Assembly (NCBI RefSeq): GCF_016107535.1
Contig: NZ_JABASQ010000008.1
Span: forward strand, 1 to 64,000
Reading direction: 5' to 3'
DNA length: 64,000 nucleotides
Source of the DNA: Psychrobacter cibarius
GTDB taxonomy: Bacteria; Pseudomonadota; Gammaproteobacteria; Pseudomonadales; Moraxellaceae
This document shows positions 47,892-55,457 of this stretch, piece after piece (within the stretch, counting starts at the first letter, position 1; each line of letters begins with the position of its first letter). Both the position numbers and the translations under genes were made by a program. The notes below the pieces were generated by a model. That model was not told where the DNA came from. It ran no database searches and saw nothing but the letters and a program-made list of their open reading frames with translations.

Positions 47892-48198
47892 TATTTTTAC
47901 CTTAAAATATTCGGTTTCTCTTATTGTTTTATGCTTATTTCTGCTAGGAAGGCGATGAAATGAGTAGGGATTATTGCATAAACTCAGTGGTTGTAACAAA
48001 AGATTTCATATCTTTGCCTTTGTAACCCAAGCACTGATAAATACTTGCAAATCTTAACTCTCATACCATCAAACACTGACAGACGACTTGAAATAGTTTG
48101 TTACTATATACCCATCGTTAGCAAACAAGGCGATAGGGCTATAAAAGCCAATATAAATAGATAACTTGTTTGTCCAAATTGATTTTAAGGAGCTAATA
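47892..48198. other. Divergent intergenic region between bioF and the first omp gene
   Basis: No gene is seen in these 307 bases. TTGAAA occurs at 48088-48093 but no -10 element is correctly spaced from it. AAGGAG at 48187-48192 is the ribosome binding site of the omp gene. Confidence 0.4.
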
Positions 48199-48744
48199 AT
48201 GAAAACTCTACAAAAAACGCTACTTGCACTAGCAGCTGGTTCTTTGTTAACTGTTGGCGCACAGGCCGCTACTTCTTATAGCAACGGTTACACTGGCCAG
48301 CCTTATGTCGGCGTCAAAGTCGGTCAGTTTGATCTAGATATCGACAATGCAGATGATCCAACTGCTTATGGTGTCTACGGTGGTTATAACTTCGATCAAA
48401 ACTTCGGTGTCGAAGCAGAGTATGTAGGTTCAGATGATGCTGATTACAGAAACGGTGATCTTGATGCCAAAACTTATGGCGCATATGGTACGGCACGCTA
48501 CCAATTCCCAAATACTGGCTTATACGCTAAAGGTAAGCTAGGGGTTGCTAAAACTGAAGTAGAAGGTGATTACACTGTCGGTCCAGTTAAAGTTTCGAAA
48601 TCTAGCAGCGACACAGGTCTTGCTGGTGGTGTAGGTCTTGGTTACTCAGTGAATCCTAACTTTGGTGTCGAAGCTGAATACTCAATGATGGACAGTGATG
48701 TCGATGCCAAGCTACTTACTGTTGGCGCTCAGTTGAAGTTCTAA
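48199..48744 (+). CDS. Outer-membrane beta-barrel protein, tandem copy 1
   Basis: A 181-aa secreted protein. A signal peptide (MKTLQKTLLALAAGSLLTVGAQA) is followed by an eight-strand-like barrel pattern of alternating residues: PYVGVKVGQFDLD, AYGVYGGYNFDQNFGVEAEYVG, YGAYGTARYQFPNTGLYAKGKLGVA, GLAGGVGLGYSVNPNFGVEAEYSM, ending in LTVGAQLKF. The terminal Phe is the Bam-recognised end of outer-membrane barrels. It resembles the small OmpA/Opa-like porin-family barrels; ligand and role are unknown. The frame extends to 48166, but the ATG at 48199 after AAGGAG is correct. It is the first of three tandem paralogues. Confidence 0.88.
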   Translation: MKTLQKTLLALAAGSLLTVGAQAATSYSNGYTGQPYVGVKVGQFDLDIDNADDPTAYGVYGGYNFDQNFGVEAEYVGSDDADYRNGDLDAKTYGAYGTARYQFPNTGLYAKGKLGVAKTEVEGDYTVGPVKVSKSSSDTGLAGGVGLGYSVNPNFGVEAEYSMMDSDVDAKLLTVGAQLKF

Positions 48745-48855
48745 AGCCAAAACGATTTATCAGCTAAACGAGTGAGAGAAGATGGCAACAATAATTTTTT
48801 CTCCTCCAAATATATTATAGACAAATAATTAAAAATATAACCCTAGGGGAATACT

Positions 48856-49398
48856 ATGAAAACCTTACAAAAAACGTTACTTGCATTAGCAGCTGGTTCT
48901 TTATTAAGCATGGGTGCACAAGCTGCCGTATCTTATGGCAACGGTTACACTGGTCAGCCATACGTTGGTGTAAAAGTCGGTCAGTTTGACCTAGATGTAA
49001 ACGGTGCTGACAAGCCAACTGCTTATGGTGTCTATGGTGGTTACAACTTTGATCCTAACTTTGGTATCGAAGCAGAATATGTAGGTTCAGGCGATGCCGA
49101 TTATTATAACGGTGATATCGATGCCAAGAGCTATGGCGCGTATGGTACTTATCGTTATCAGTTCCCAAATACTGCGCTATATGCCAAAGGTAAGCTAGGT
49201 GTTGCTAAGACTGAAATCGAAGGTAACTATATCGTTGAAGACTCTAACAGAAAAACCATTTCTAACGACGATACCAGCCTTGCAGGTGGTGTAGGCCTTG
49301 GTTATTCGGTTAACCCAAACTTCAGTGTTGAAGCTGAATATGACATGTTAGGTAGCGACGCAGATCTTATGACTGTTGGTGCTCAGCTAAAATTCTAA
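48856..49398 (+). CDS. Outer-membrane beta-barrel protein, tandem copy 2
   Basis: A 180-aa paralogue of copy 1, with near-identical signal peptide and strands and the same LMTVGAQLKF end. The main differences are in loop regions: a different loop near residue 70 and a longer, charged loop around residues 125-140 (EDSNRKTISNDD). GGGGAA lies before the ATG. A strong terminator follows, so copies 1 and 2 may be co-transcribed while copy 3 has its own control region. High similarity to copy 1 suggests a recent duplication. Confidence 0.88.
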   Translation: MKTLQKTLLALAAGSLLSMGAQAAVSYGNGYTGQPYVGVKVGQFDLDVNGADKPTAYGVYGGYNFDPNFGIEAEYVGSGDADYYNGDIDAKSYGAYGTYRYQFPNTALYAKGKLGVAKTEIEGNYIVEDSNRKTISNDDTSLAGGVGLGYSVNPNFSVEAEYDMLGSDADLMTVGAQLKF

Positions 49399-49423
49399 GT
49401 TTTTGATTAGCAGTATGATAGCT

Positions 49424-49454
49424 AAAAAACGCACCCTTCGAGGTGCGTTTTTTT
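49424..49454 (+). terminator. Terminator after omp copy 2
   Basis: AAACGCACC (49427-49435) and GGTGCGTTT (49442-49450) pair, followed by a T-run. Confidence 0.9.
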
Positions 49455-49511
49455 GTACGATAAAAAGCACTGTAAGCGTCATTAAAAAAGAGTGCATTTG
49501 AAATAAGGTTC

Positions 49512-49532
49512 TGTCGAATCTCGAATTCGACA
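49512..49532. promoter_or_regulatory. Palindrome upstream of omp copy 3
   Basis: TGTCGAAT and ATTCGACA form 8-bp inverted arms around CTCGA. No T-run follows, so a protein-binding site is more likely than a terminator. It lies 75 bp before the gene. Confidence 0.5.
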
Positions 49533-49606
49533 ATAGTTCAGCTAACTTATATGCTCTGTTATTTTCATTCAGATGGTATTTTTAGTTTTATTTAACAGGA
49601 AGATAT

Positions 49607-50155
49607 ATGAATACTTTACAAAAAGCTTTGATCGCCCTATCAGTTGGCTCTTTATTGAGTGTCAGCGCGCAAGCGGCAGTTAACTATGCAGGTCAGCCGT
49701 ATGTTGGCGTAAAAGCTGGTAAGTTCATGGTAGATGCTGATGATCTAGATGATCCTACTGCTTATGGTATTTATGCTGGTTATAACTTTGATCCTAACTT
49801 TGGTGCTGAAGTTGAATATGTAGGCTCTAGTGACACTGATATTGATACAGGTACCAGACTTCTTAAGGGTGAATATGACCTTAAAACTTATGGTGCTTAT
49901 GGTACTTACCGTTATCAATTCCCTAATACTGGTTTATATGCCAAAGGTAAGTTAGGGTTTGCTAAAGCTGAGATTGATGCTTCTTTAAGTGACGTACTTG
50001 GAAACACTATTAGTGAAAGCGATAGCGATAGTGGTGTTGCTGGTGGTATTGGTTTGGGTTATAACTTTAATCCTAGCATGAGCGTCGAAGCTGAATATGA
50101 TTATGTTGCTGAAGATATTACTCTATTGACTTTAGGTGCTCACATTAAGTTTTAA
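49607..50155 (+). CDS. Outer-membrane beta-barrel protein, tandem copy 3
   Basis: A 182-aa paralogue, more diverged than copies 1 and 2. The signal peptide (MNTLQKALIALSVGSLLSVSAQA) and the strand pattern are kept (QPYVGVKAGKFMVD, AYGIYAGYNFDPNFGAEVEYVG, YGAYGTYRYQFPNTGLYAKGKLGFA), and the protein ends in LLTLGAHIKF. It lacks the YSNGYTG segment after the signal peptide and has a longer loop at residues 75-90. AGGAAG lies before the ATG. It is separated from copy 2 by a terminator and a palindrome, so it is probably regulated separately. Confidence 0.87.
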   Translation: MNTLQKALIALSVGSLLSVSAQAAVNYAGQPYVGVKAGKFMVDADDLDDPTAYGIYAGYNFDPNFGAEVEYVGSSDTDIDTGTRLLKGEYDLKTYGAYGTYRYQFPNTGLYAKGKLGFAKAEIDASLSDVLGNTISESDSDSGVAGGIGLGYNFNPSMSVEAEYDYVAEDITLLTLGAHIKF

Positions 50156-50170
50156 TAAGTTGATTAAAGA

Positions 50171-50204
50171 AAAAAGAAACGATCGCTTTGGCGGTCGTTT
50201 TTTT
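50171..50204 (+). terminator. Terminator after omp copy 3
   Basis: AAACGATCGC (50177-50186) and GCGGTCGTTT (50191-50200) pair around TTTG, followed by Ts. Confidence 0.9.
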
Positions 50205-50339
50205 ATGCTCTAAGTTTTAATATGTGCTTCTCATATTTTTCGAAGTATACACATCATATATTGATGATTTTTAAGAAATTATTAACACCAAAAATGTGCT
50301 ACATTAAAAGTTAGAATGATAAAGAGAGGGAATGTAGTG

Positions 50340-50837
50340 ATGATGGAGATGCTGTGGATGATTGAACCTTGGCACTGGTTAGTCTTAGGTTTTATATTGC
50401 TGATCATTGAGATGTTTGTGCCGACATTCGCCAGCCTTTGGTTTGGTGCCGCTGCCATCATCGTTGCCGCGCTTTCGTGGCTATTGCCTATTTCTGTCTC
50501 TGTGCAAATTATTATTTGGTTGGTGCTTTCTGCCATATTCTTACTGGCATGGTTCAAGTTTATTAAACCCTTATCAGTAGATCGCACCAAAGCAGGCTTG
50601 GGTGGTAGTGTTATCGTTGGTGAAACTGGCATGATTATCGTCCAGCCGCAGCCAGATAGAGCGGGCACTGTCAGATTCAGTGTTCCTATTGTTGGAGCAG
50701 CGGAGTGGATGTGCCGCACTACGGGTGAGCCGGTGGCGGTCGGCGATCGAGTGGTGGTGACTGATATTGTCGGTAATGAGCTGATTGTGAGCAGTATGAA
50801 ATCGCAGGCAGCGATTAATAAAGACATGCAATTATAA
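50340..50837 (+). CDS. NfeD-family membrane protein
   Basis: A short NfeD-like protein of about 165 aa: two or three N-terminal membrane segments (WHWLVLGFILLIIEMFVPTFASLWFGAAAIIVAALSWLL and a further one) followed by a C-terminal OB-fold-like beta domain (VGETGMIIVQPQPDRAGTVRF, DRVVVTDIVGNELIV). NfeD proteins partner with SPFH/stomatin proteins, as here with the next gene 15 bp downstream. The frame opens at 50316; GAGAGGG before the ATG at 50340 decides the start. It probably modulates the SPFH complex in the inner membrane. Confidence 0.9.
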   Translation: MMEMLWMIEPWHWLVLGFILLIIEMFVPTFASLWFGAAAIIVAALSWLLPISVSVQIIIWLVLSAIFLLAWFKFIKPLSVDRTKAGLGGSVIVGETGMIIVQPQPDRAGTVRFSVPIVGAAEWMCRTTGEPVAVGDRVVVTDIVGNELIVSSMKSQAAINKDMQL

Positions 50838-50852
50838 TAATAGGGAAGAATT

Positions 50853-51713
50853 ATGGAAAGCTTCAGCATTGTCATGGTGGTTTTGGTTGCACTGGTTGTC
50901 TTTACGGTTTTCAAAGGCGTTCGAATCGTGCCGCAAGGCTATAAGTGGGTGGTGCAGCGATTGGGCAAATATAGCCAAACACTAGAGCCGGGTCTCAACC
51001 TTATTATTCCTTTCGTTGATAATGTTGCTTATAAAGTGACGACCAAAGACATTGTTCTTGATATTCCCTCACAAGAGGTCATTACGCGAGACAACGTTGT
51101 TATTATTGCCAATGCCGTGGCTTATATAAATATCGTGCGCCCAGATAAGGCTGTTTATGGTATTGAAGATTATGAATATGGTATTCGTAATCTGGTGCAG
51201 ACGTCACTACGTTCAATTATCGGTGAGATGGATCTTGATAGTGCATTGTCTAGCCGTGATGAAATCAAAATGAAGCTAAAGCATGCGATATCAGAAGATA
51301 TTGCGGACTGGGGTATCACCCTAAAGACAGTAGAAATTCAAGATATTAATCCATCGCAAACGATGCAAGCATCAATGGAAGAGCAGGCGGCGGCAGAGCG
51401 TCTGCGCCGTGCGACAGTGACTCGTGCTGATGGTCAAAAGCAAGCGGCTATCTTAGAGGCAGATGGACGTTTAGAGGCGTCACGTCGTGATGCCGAAGCA
51501 CAAGTGGTATTGGCGAGAGGTTCTGAAGAATCTATTCGCTTGATTACTAATGCAATGGGCGATGAAGAAATGCCTATTGTCTACTTACTTGGTGAGCAAT
51601 ATATTAAGGCGATTCGTGAGCTGGCAGAGTCTGACAATGCAAAAATGGTGGTATTACCTGCTGATATTTTAAGTACCATCAAAGGTATGGTGGGTGACAA
51701 GCTTAAGGTTTAA
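50853..51713 (+). CDS. SPFH/stomatin-family membrane protein (QmcA-like)
   Basis: A 286-aa protein with an N-terminal membrane helix (SIVMVVLVALVVFTVFKGV) followed by the SPFH/band 7 domain: VPQGYKWVVQRLGKYSQTLEPGLNLIIPFVD, then DIPSQEVITRDNV, and a helical, Ala/Glu-rich segment near 160-225 (MEEQAAAERLRRATVTRADGQKQAAILEADG). This is the architecture of QmcA/HflK-like proteins, which form large ring assemblies linked to membrane quality control. AGGGAAG precedes the ATG. It forms an operon with the nfeD gene. Confidence 0.92.
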   Translation: MESFSIVMVVLVALVVFTVFKGVRIVPQGYKWVVQRLGKYSQTLEPGLNLIIPFVDNVAYKVTTKDIVLDIPSQEVITRDNVVIIANAVAYINIVRPDKAVYGIEDYEYGIRNLVQTSLRSIIGEMDLDSALSSRDEIKMKLKHAISEDIADWGITLKTVEIQDINPSQTMQASMEEQAAAERLRRATVTRADGQKQAAILEADGRLEASRRDAEAQVVLARGSEESIRLITNAMGDEEMPIVYLLGEQYIKAIRELAESDNAKMVVLPADILSTIKGMVGDKLKV

Positions 51714-51877
51714 TAAATAATGTGTAGCCATGTGTTATAGCATTAATGTTTAAAATGGTCAGTGAGCTTATTAGGCGCTGGCTATTTTTTCGACTGTCAA
51801 TTGTACTGAATGCTACATCTAATAAATTACTCATATGGTTCGTTTAACAAGAATAAAATATATATCAGGGATAAAAA

Positions 51878-53269
51878 ATGACGATACAAAATATTAATAC
51901 AGAAGTTATTCAAATAAAAGACTTTATCCAAGGCACGGCACTGCCTTATACCGTGCTCGATGATACGCATATCAATGCTGCGTATCCTGAGAGGAAGTTT
52001 GAGATTAGAGGGGGTGGTTTTGGCTCAGATGCAGCGGCTCATCCAACCAATGCCAAGCAATTTTATGTGCTCACTGATCGCGGTCCCAATGCGGATTTCG
52101 AAGGTAGTGCAGGCAAGGGTAAACAGTTTTTAGTACCTGACTATACACCGCGCATCGGATTGTTTGAGCTACAAGCAACTGAGCAAATTATTAAGATCAA
52201 AGAGATACTGCTAAAAGACGCAAATGGTAATCCTATCTCTGGGCTACCGAATCCACAAGCACTCGGCGGAACTAATGAAGTCCCTTACGATGTCGACGGT
52301 CAGCCGATGACCATGAATCCCAACCTACCTTTTGATGCAGTGACCAATCCTATCAAAAACGATCTCAATGGTTTAGATCCTGAAGGACTTGCTGCGCTCA
52401 CAGATGGCAGTTTTTGGATCAGTGATGAGTATGGTCCTCATTTGGTTCATTATAATGCGCAGGGGGTGGAGATTGAGCGTATCAATGCCTTTGCGAGCGA
52501 TCAGCGCAATAATGTAATTGTTAATGGTCAGCCGATTTTACTACCAGCAGAATTTACCAAACGTCGTGCAAATCGCGGTATGGAAGCATTAACGATTACT
52601 CCAGATCAGAGCACACTGGTGGGTATTATGGAGTCTTCTATGGACAACCCTGATCAGTCAGGTCGTGTCTCTAGTTTGACGCGCATCGTCACTATCAATC
52701 TATACTCTGGTCAAATAGCACAGTATTTGTATCGTCTCGATCATGCTCATCATGTGACTTCGGGTATCGTTGCGATTAACAATCACGAGTTTTATTTGAT
52801 TGAACATGATCGCAAGTTTCCGCTGCAAGACAAGTCTGCGCAAAAGCTCATTTATAAAATTGATTTCTCGCAGGCGACTGATATTGAGAATATTTTAAAT
52901 ACAGATAATATCAAGCAAGATCATGTATTGGGTTTAACGATCAATGGACAAACGCTTGAGCAGCTTATTGCAGCCGATGAAAAAAATTGGCAATTGCTTA
53001 AGGAACTGGCAATCAAGCCAGTCAAGAAAACCTTGGTGGTCGACGTTCTCGCGACTGTAGAGTATCCGCATGATAAGTTAGAAGGTTTGTGGTTGCGTCA
53101 AGATGGCTCATTGGGTCTACTAAACGACGATGACTTTGCAATGACGGATTCAATGATTGCCAACGCTAAAAGCACAATCGAGCAGAAATATTTGGACAGT
53201 GAAAAAACAATAGAAGATGCAAATAGGCTATATATGGTGATGCCTTCTGAATGTGGTGATGGCTACTGA
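51878..53269 (+). CDS. Phytase-like (esterase-like) beta-propeller protein
   Basis: A 463-aa protein with the signature of the phytase-like family: FYVLTDRGPNADFEG near residue 62, LDPEGLAALTDGSFWISDEYGPHLVHYNAQG near 167-198, RGMEALTITPDQSTLVGIMES near 232-253 and LEGLWLRQDGSLGLLNDDDF near 400. These acidic and His residues are shared by the family, which is often called esterase-like; the natural substrate is not known. No signal peptide is visible, unlike many relatives that are secreted, so it is probably cytoplasmic or the true start differs. A MITE begins 9 bp after its stop. Confidence 0.82.
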   Translation: MTIQNINTEVIQIKDFIQGTALPYTVLDDTHINAAYPERKFEIRGGGFGSDAAAHPTNAKQFYVLTDRGPNADFEGSAGKGKQFLVPDYTPRIGLFELQATEQIIKIKEILLKDANGNPISGLPNPQALGGTNEVPYDVDGQPMTMNPNLPFDAVTNPIKNDLNGLDPEGLAALTDGSFWISDEYGPHLVHYNAQGVEIERINAFASDQRNNVIVNGQPILLPAEFTKRRANRGMEALTITPDQSTLVGIMESSMDNPDQSGRVSSLTRIVTINLYSGQIAQYLYRLDHAHHVTSGIVAINNHEFYLIEHDRKFPLQDKSAQKLIYKIDFSQATDIENILNTDNIKQDHVLGLTINGQTLEQLIAADEKNWQLLKELAIKPVKKTLVVDVLATVEYPHDKLEGLWLRQDGSLGLLNDDDFAMTDSMIANAKSTIEQKYLDSEKTIEDANRLYMVMPSECGDGY

Positions 53270-53277
53270 GTAGGCTA

Positions 53278-53446
53278 GGGCATGTCCTCAATTCAATTGA
53301 TCATATCTAAACGGGCTAAAAATGGCTAAATTTTGCCAAACATCGTTAAATAGCTGGTTAATATCCCGATATTATCTGCGCTATTTTCCTCGTTTGACTG
53401 CAATTTATCTCATTTTTATCACCATTTTTGAAATGAGGACACGCCC
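53278..53446 (+). mobile_element. MITE copy B (169 bp)
   Basis: Terminal inverted repeats GGGCATGTCCTCA and TGAGGACACGCCC, with TA at both sides (53276-53277 and 53447-53448). It is highly similar over its whole length to copy C at 62791 in the same orientation, and to copy A in reverse. It encodes no transposase. It lies 8 bp after a stop codon. Confidence 0.9.
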
Positions 53447-53488
53447 TAGAGGTATTTTTTGTCAATCATCAGCTTTATTAAACACCAT

Positions 53489-53517
53489 AAAAAAGACCTC
53501 GATTAAGGTCTTTTTTA
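53489..53517. terminator. Terminator, probably bidirectional
   Basis: AGACCT (53494-53499) and AGGTCT (53506-53511) with A5/T5 extensions form a hairpin between convergent genes. Confidence 0.88.
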
Positions 53518-53547
53518 TGACTGCTTTTAATGTATGGAATCACTCAA

Positions 53548-55089
53548 TCAAATAACTTTTGAGAAACGATTCTTATGTTTTTTCTCAAGATACTCATCAA
53601 ATACCATGGCGACGTTACGACCTAACAATCGACCTTTTGGTAGCACGCGAATGCCAGCCGCGTCCATATCGATGAGCTTGTCTTCTTGCATGGCGCCAAG
53701 CTGTTGAATCTCATTGATAAAGTAAGTGATGGCATCGATACCAAATTTTTGATTGACGTCTTTAAAGTCGATATAGTCGTGACAGAGTAGATTCATAATC
53801 ACATATTCACGCAAGCGATCTTTGATAGATGTTTTGATGACTTTTACTGCAGGCATGGCAGCCGAGTTACTTTGTGCAGCATCGATGCTCGCTTGATAAA
53901 CTGATAAATCTGTATCATTTTGCAAAATATAGCGGGTATTGGCATTGGCAATTTGACTGATAGAGGAGACGCCGAAGCCCAATAAATCACAATCGCCCAT
54001 GATGGTATAACCTTGAAAGTTACGATGCAGTTTGCCCTCACGCTGCGCCACGGCTAATTCATCATCAGGCTTGGCGAAGTGATCAATACCGATATATTGA
54101 TAGCCAGCTTCGGTCAGCGTATTGATGGTATTGCCAAGCATCGTCAGCTTGGCTGCTGGGTCTGGCAAATCGGCTTCTTTAATCTGGCGCTGGGCCTTAA
54201 AACGTTCTGGCAAGTGTGCGTAATTAAATACTGACAAGCGATCCGGCGACATCTCGATGATACGGCGTACCGTTTTTTCCAAGGTTACGGGTGTTTGATG
54301 CGGCAAACCATAAATTAGGTCGATATTGATAGAGTGAAAACCTAGATCACGCGCCTCATTTAACACATTTTCAATGAGCTCTGCTGAATGTACACGGTTG
54401 ACGGCGATTTGTACCGTTTCATCGAGGTCTTGTACGCCTAAACTGACACGGTTAAAGCCAAGGTTACGCAATACTTTTAACGTCTCGCCACTCAGCTCAC
54501 GTGGGTCAATTTCAATAGAGTAATCGCCTTTGTCTTCAGGTAAGAATTCAAACTGAGTTTGTAAAAACTCCCACAGTTGAACCATTTCTTCATCACGCAA
54601 AAATGTTGGCGTACCCCCACCCAAATGCAGCTGTTTAACGAGGGGTTTGCTACTACCTTCTGGGACAGGTAGCAGGCGGCGTTTGTGCTTAATCTCAGCG
54701 ATTACATACTGCAAATAATCGCCTGAGTCGCTATTTTTCTTGGTGATAATTTTATTACAAGCGCAGTAATAGCAGAGGTGACGACAGAATGGAATATGAA
54801 AATATAAAGACAGTGGTGCACGAGCTTCACGGTTCTGAAGAATCTTTGCCTCAAGACCATCAGAGATGGGTGAGAACTCTAAGGCGGTCGGATAGGAGGT
54901 ATAACGTGGTCCTGAACGATTGTATTTATTAATAATAGCTTCATCAAAGGCAGGTAGCTGCTTACTCATCATACTGCCACGCGTACTGGCATAAGGACTT
55001 TCTGATTGCATAACAGGGCGTGTCGTGGTCGGTTGCTCTCCTGCACGATTGTAAGGTTGCTGAGTATTTGATTCTGAATGTTCTGTCAT
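53548..55089 (-). CDS. hemN: Oxygen-independent coproporphyrinogen III oxidase
   Basis: Radical-SAM enzyme that makes protoporphyrinogen IX without oxygen. The cluster motif is in HIPFCRHLCYYCACNK (Cys102, Cys106, Cys109, plus Cys111), and RYTSYPTA and QLHLGGGTPTFL are conserved HemN segments. The C-terminal HemN domain ends in a Lys/His-rich tail. The 513 aa include an N-terminal extension of about 45 residues relative to E. coli HemN (457 aa), but GAGGAGT directly before the ATG at 55089 supports this start. No FNR/Anr box was recognised upstream. Confidence 0.96.
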   Translation of the reverse strand: MTEHSESNTQQPYNRAGEQPTTTRPVMQSESPYASTRGSMMSKQLPAFDEAIINKYNRSGPRYTSYPTALEFSPISDGLEAKILQNREARAPLSLYFHIPFCRHLCYYCACNKIITKKNSDSGDYLQYVIAEIKHKRRLLPVPEGSSKPLVKQLHLGGGTPTFLRDEEMVQLWEFLQTQFEFLPEDKGDYSIEIDPRELSGETLKVLRNLGFNRVSLGVQDLDETVQIAVNRVHSAELIENVLNEARDLGFHSINIDLIYGLPHQTPVTLEKTVRRIIEMSPDRLSVFNYAHLPERFKAQRQIKEADLPDPAAKLTMLGNTINTLTEAGYQYIGIDHFAKPDDELAVAQREGKLHRNFQGYTIMGDCDLLGFGVSSISQIANANTRYILQNDTDLSVYQASIDAAQSNSAAMPAVKVIKTSIKDRLREYVIMNLLCHDYIDFKDVNQKFGIDAITYFINEIQQLGAMQEDKLIDMDAAGIRVLPKGRLLGRNVAMVFDEYLEKKHKNRFSKVI

Positions 55090-55351
55090 GCGGTACTCCT
55101 CGTTTTGACCTTGAGTATTACTGTTCTTACATCTCTAACGACCAAATATCTGAAAGCCAGTAGGTGTTTGATAGATGGTTAATAACCATAATAATTTTAT
55201 TATCAATAATAATTTTCACAGCGCTATCTGCTGCTAAATTTATAGCCATGAATAAGCACTAGTATAACAAATCCTTGTTTGCAGTGGGGTGGTCGGCGAG
55301 TTTTCTTAATAATGAATCGACGATCTGCACACAGGCTGCTTCCATAAAGTA

Positions 55352-55384
55352 AAAAAGACCTCAGCATATATCTGAGGTCTTTTT
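55352..55384 (-). terminator. Terminator after the acylase gene
   Basis: AAAAAGACCTCAG (55352-55364) pairs perfectly with CTGAGGTCTTTTT (55372-55384). The orientation fits the gene ending at 55458. Confidence 0.9.
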
Positions 55385-55446
55385 ATCACTAATTTAAGTT
55401 ATCACTAATTTAAGTTATCACTAATTTAAGTTATCACTAATTTAAG
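55383..55446 (-). repeat. 16-bp perfect tandem repeat, four copies
   Basis: TTATCACTAATTTAAG occurs four times without mismatch at 55383, 55399, 55415 and 55431. It stands between the acylase stop and its terminator. The rest of the 368-bp hemN-acylase gap shows nothing recognisable. Confidence 0.97.
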
Positions 55447-55457
55447 TTACGTCAAAC

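Noticed and set aside
47892-48060. BirA operator before bioF
   Set aside because: TTGTAAC occurs twice but as direct, not inverted, repeats and without the required spacing.
50282-50914. 210-aa open frame on the minus strand
   Set aside because: It is antisense to the nfeD gene and the start of the SPFH gene; its Thr/Ile/Ser-rich composition is that of a shadow frame.
53322-53555. 77-aa open frame starting in MITE copy B
   Set aside because: It runs through the non-coding element and the terminator and has no homologue I recognise.
55090-55340. FNR/Anr box before hemN
   Set aside because: A TTGAT half-site is present near 55168 but the second half ATCAA is missing at the right distance.
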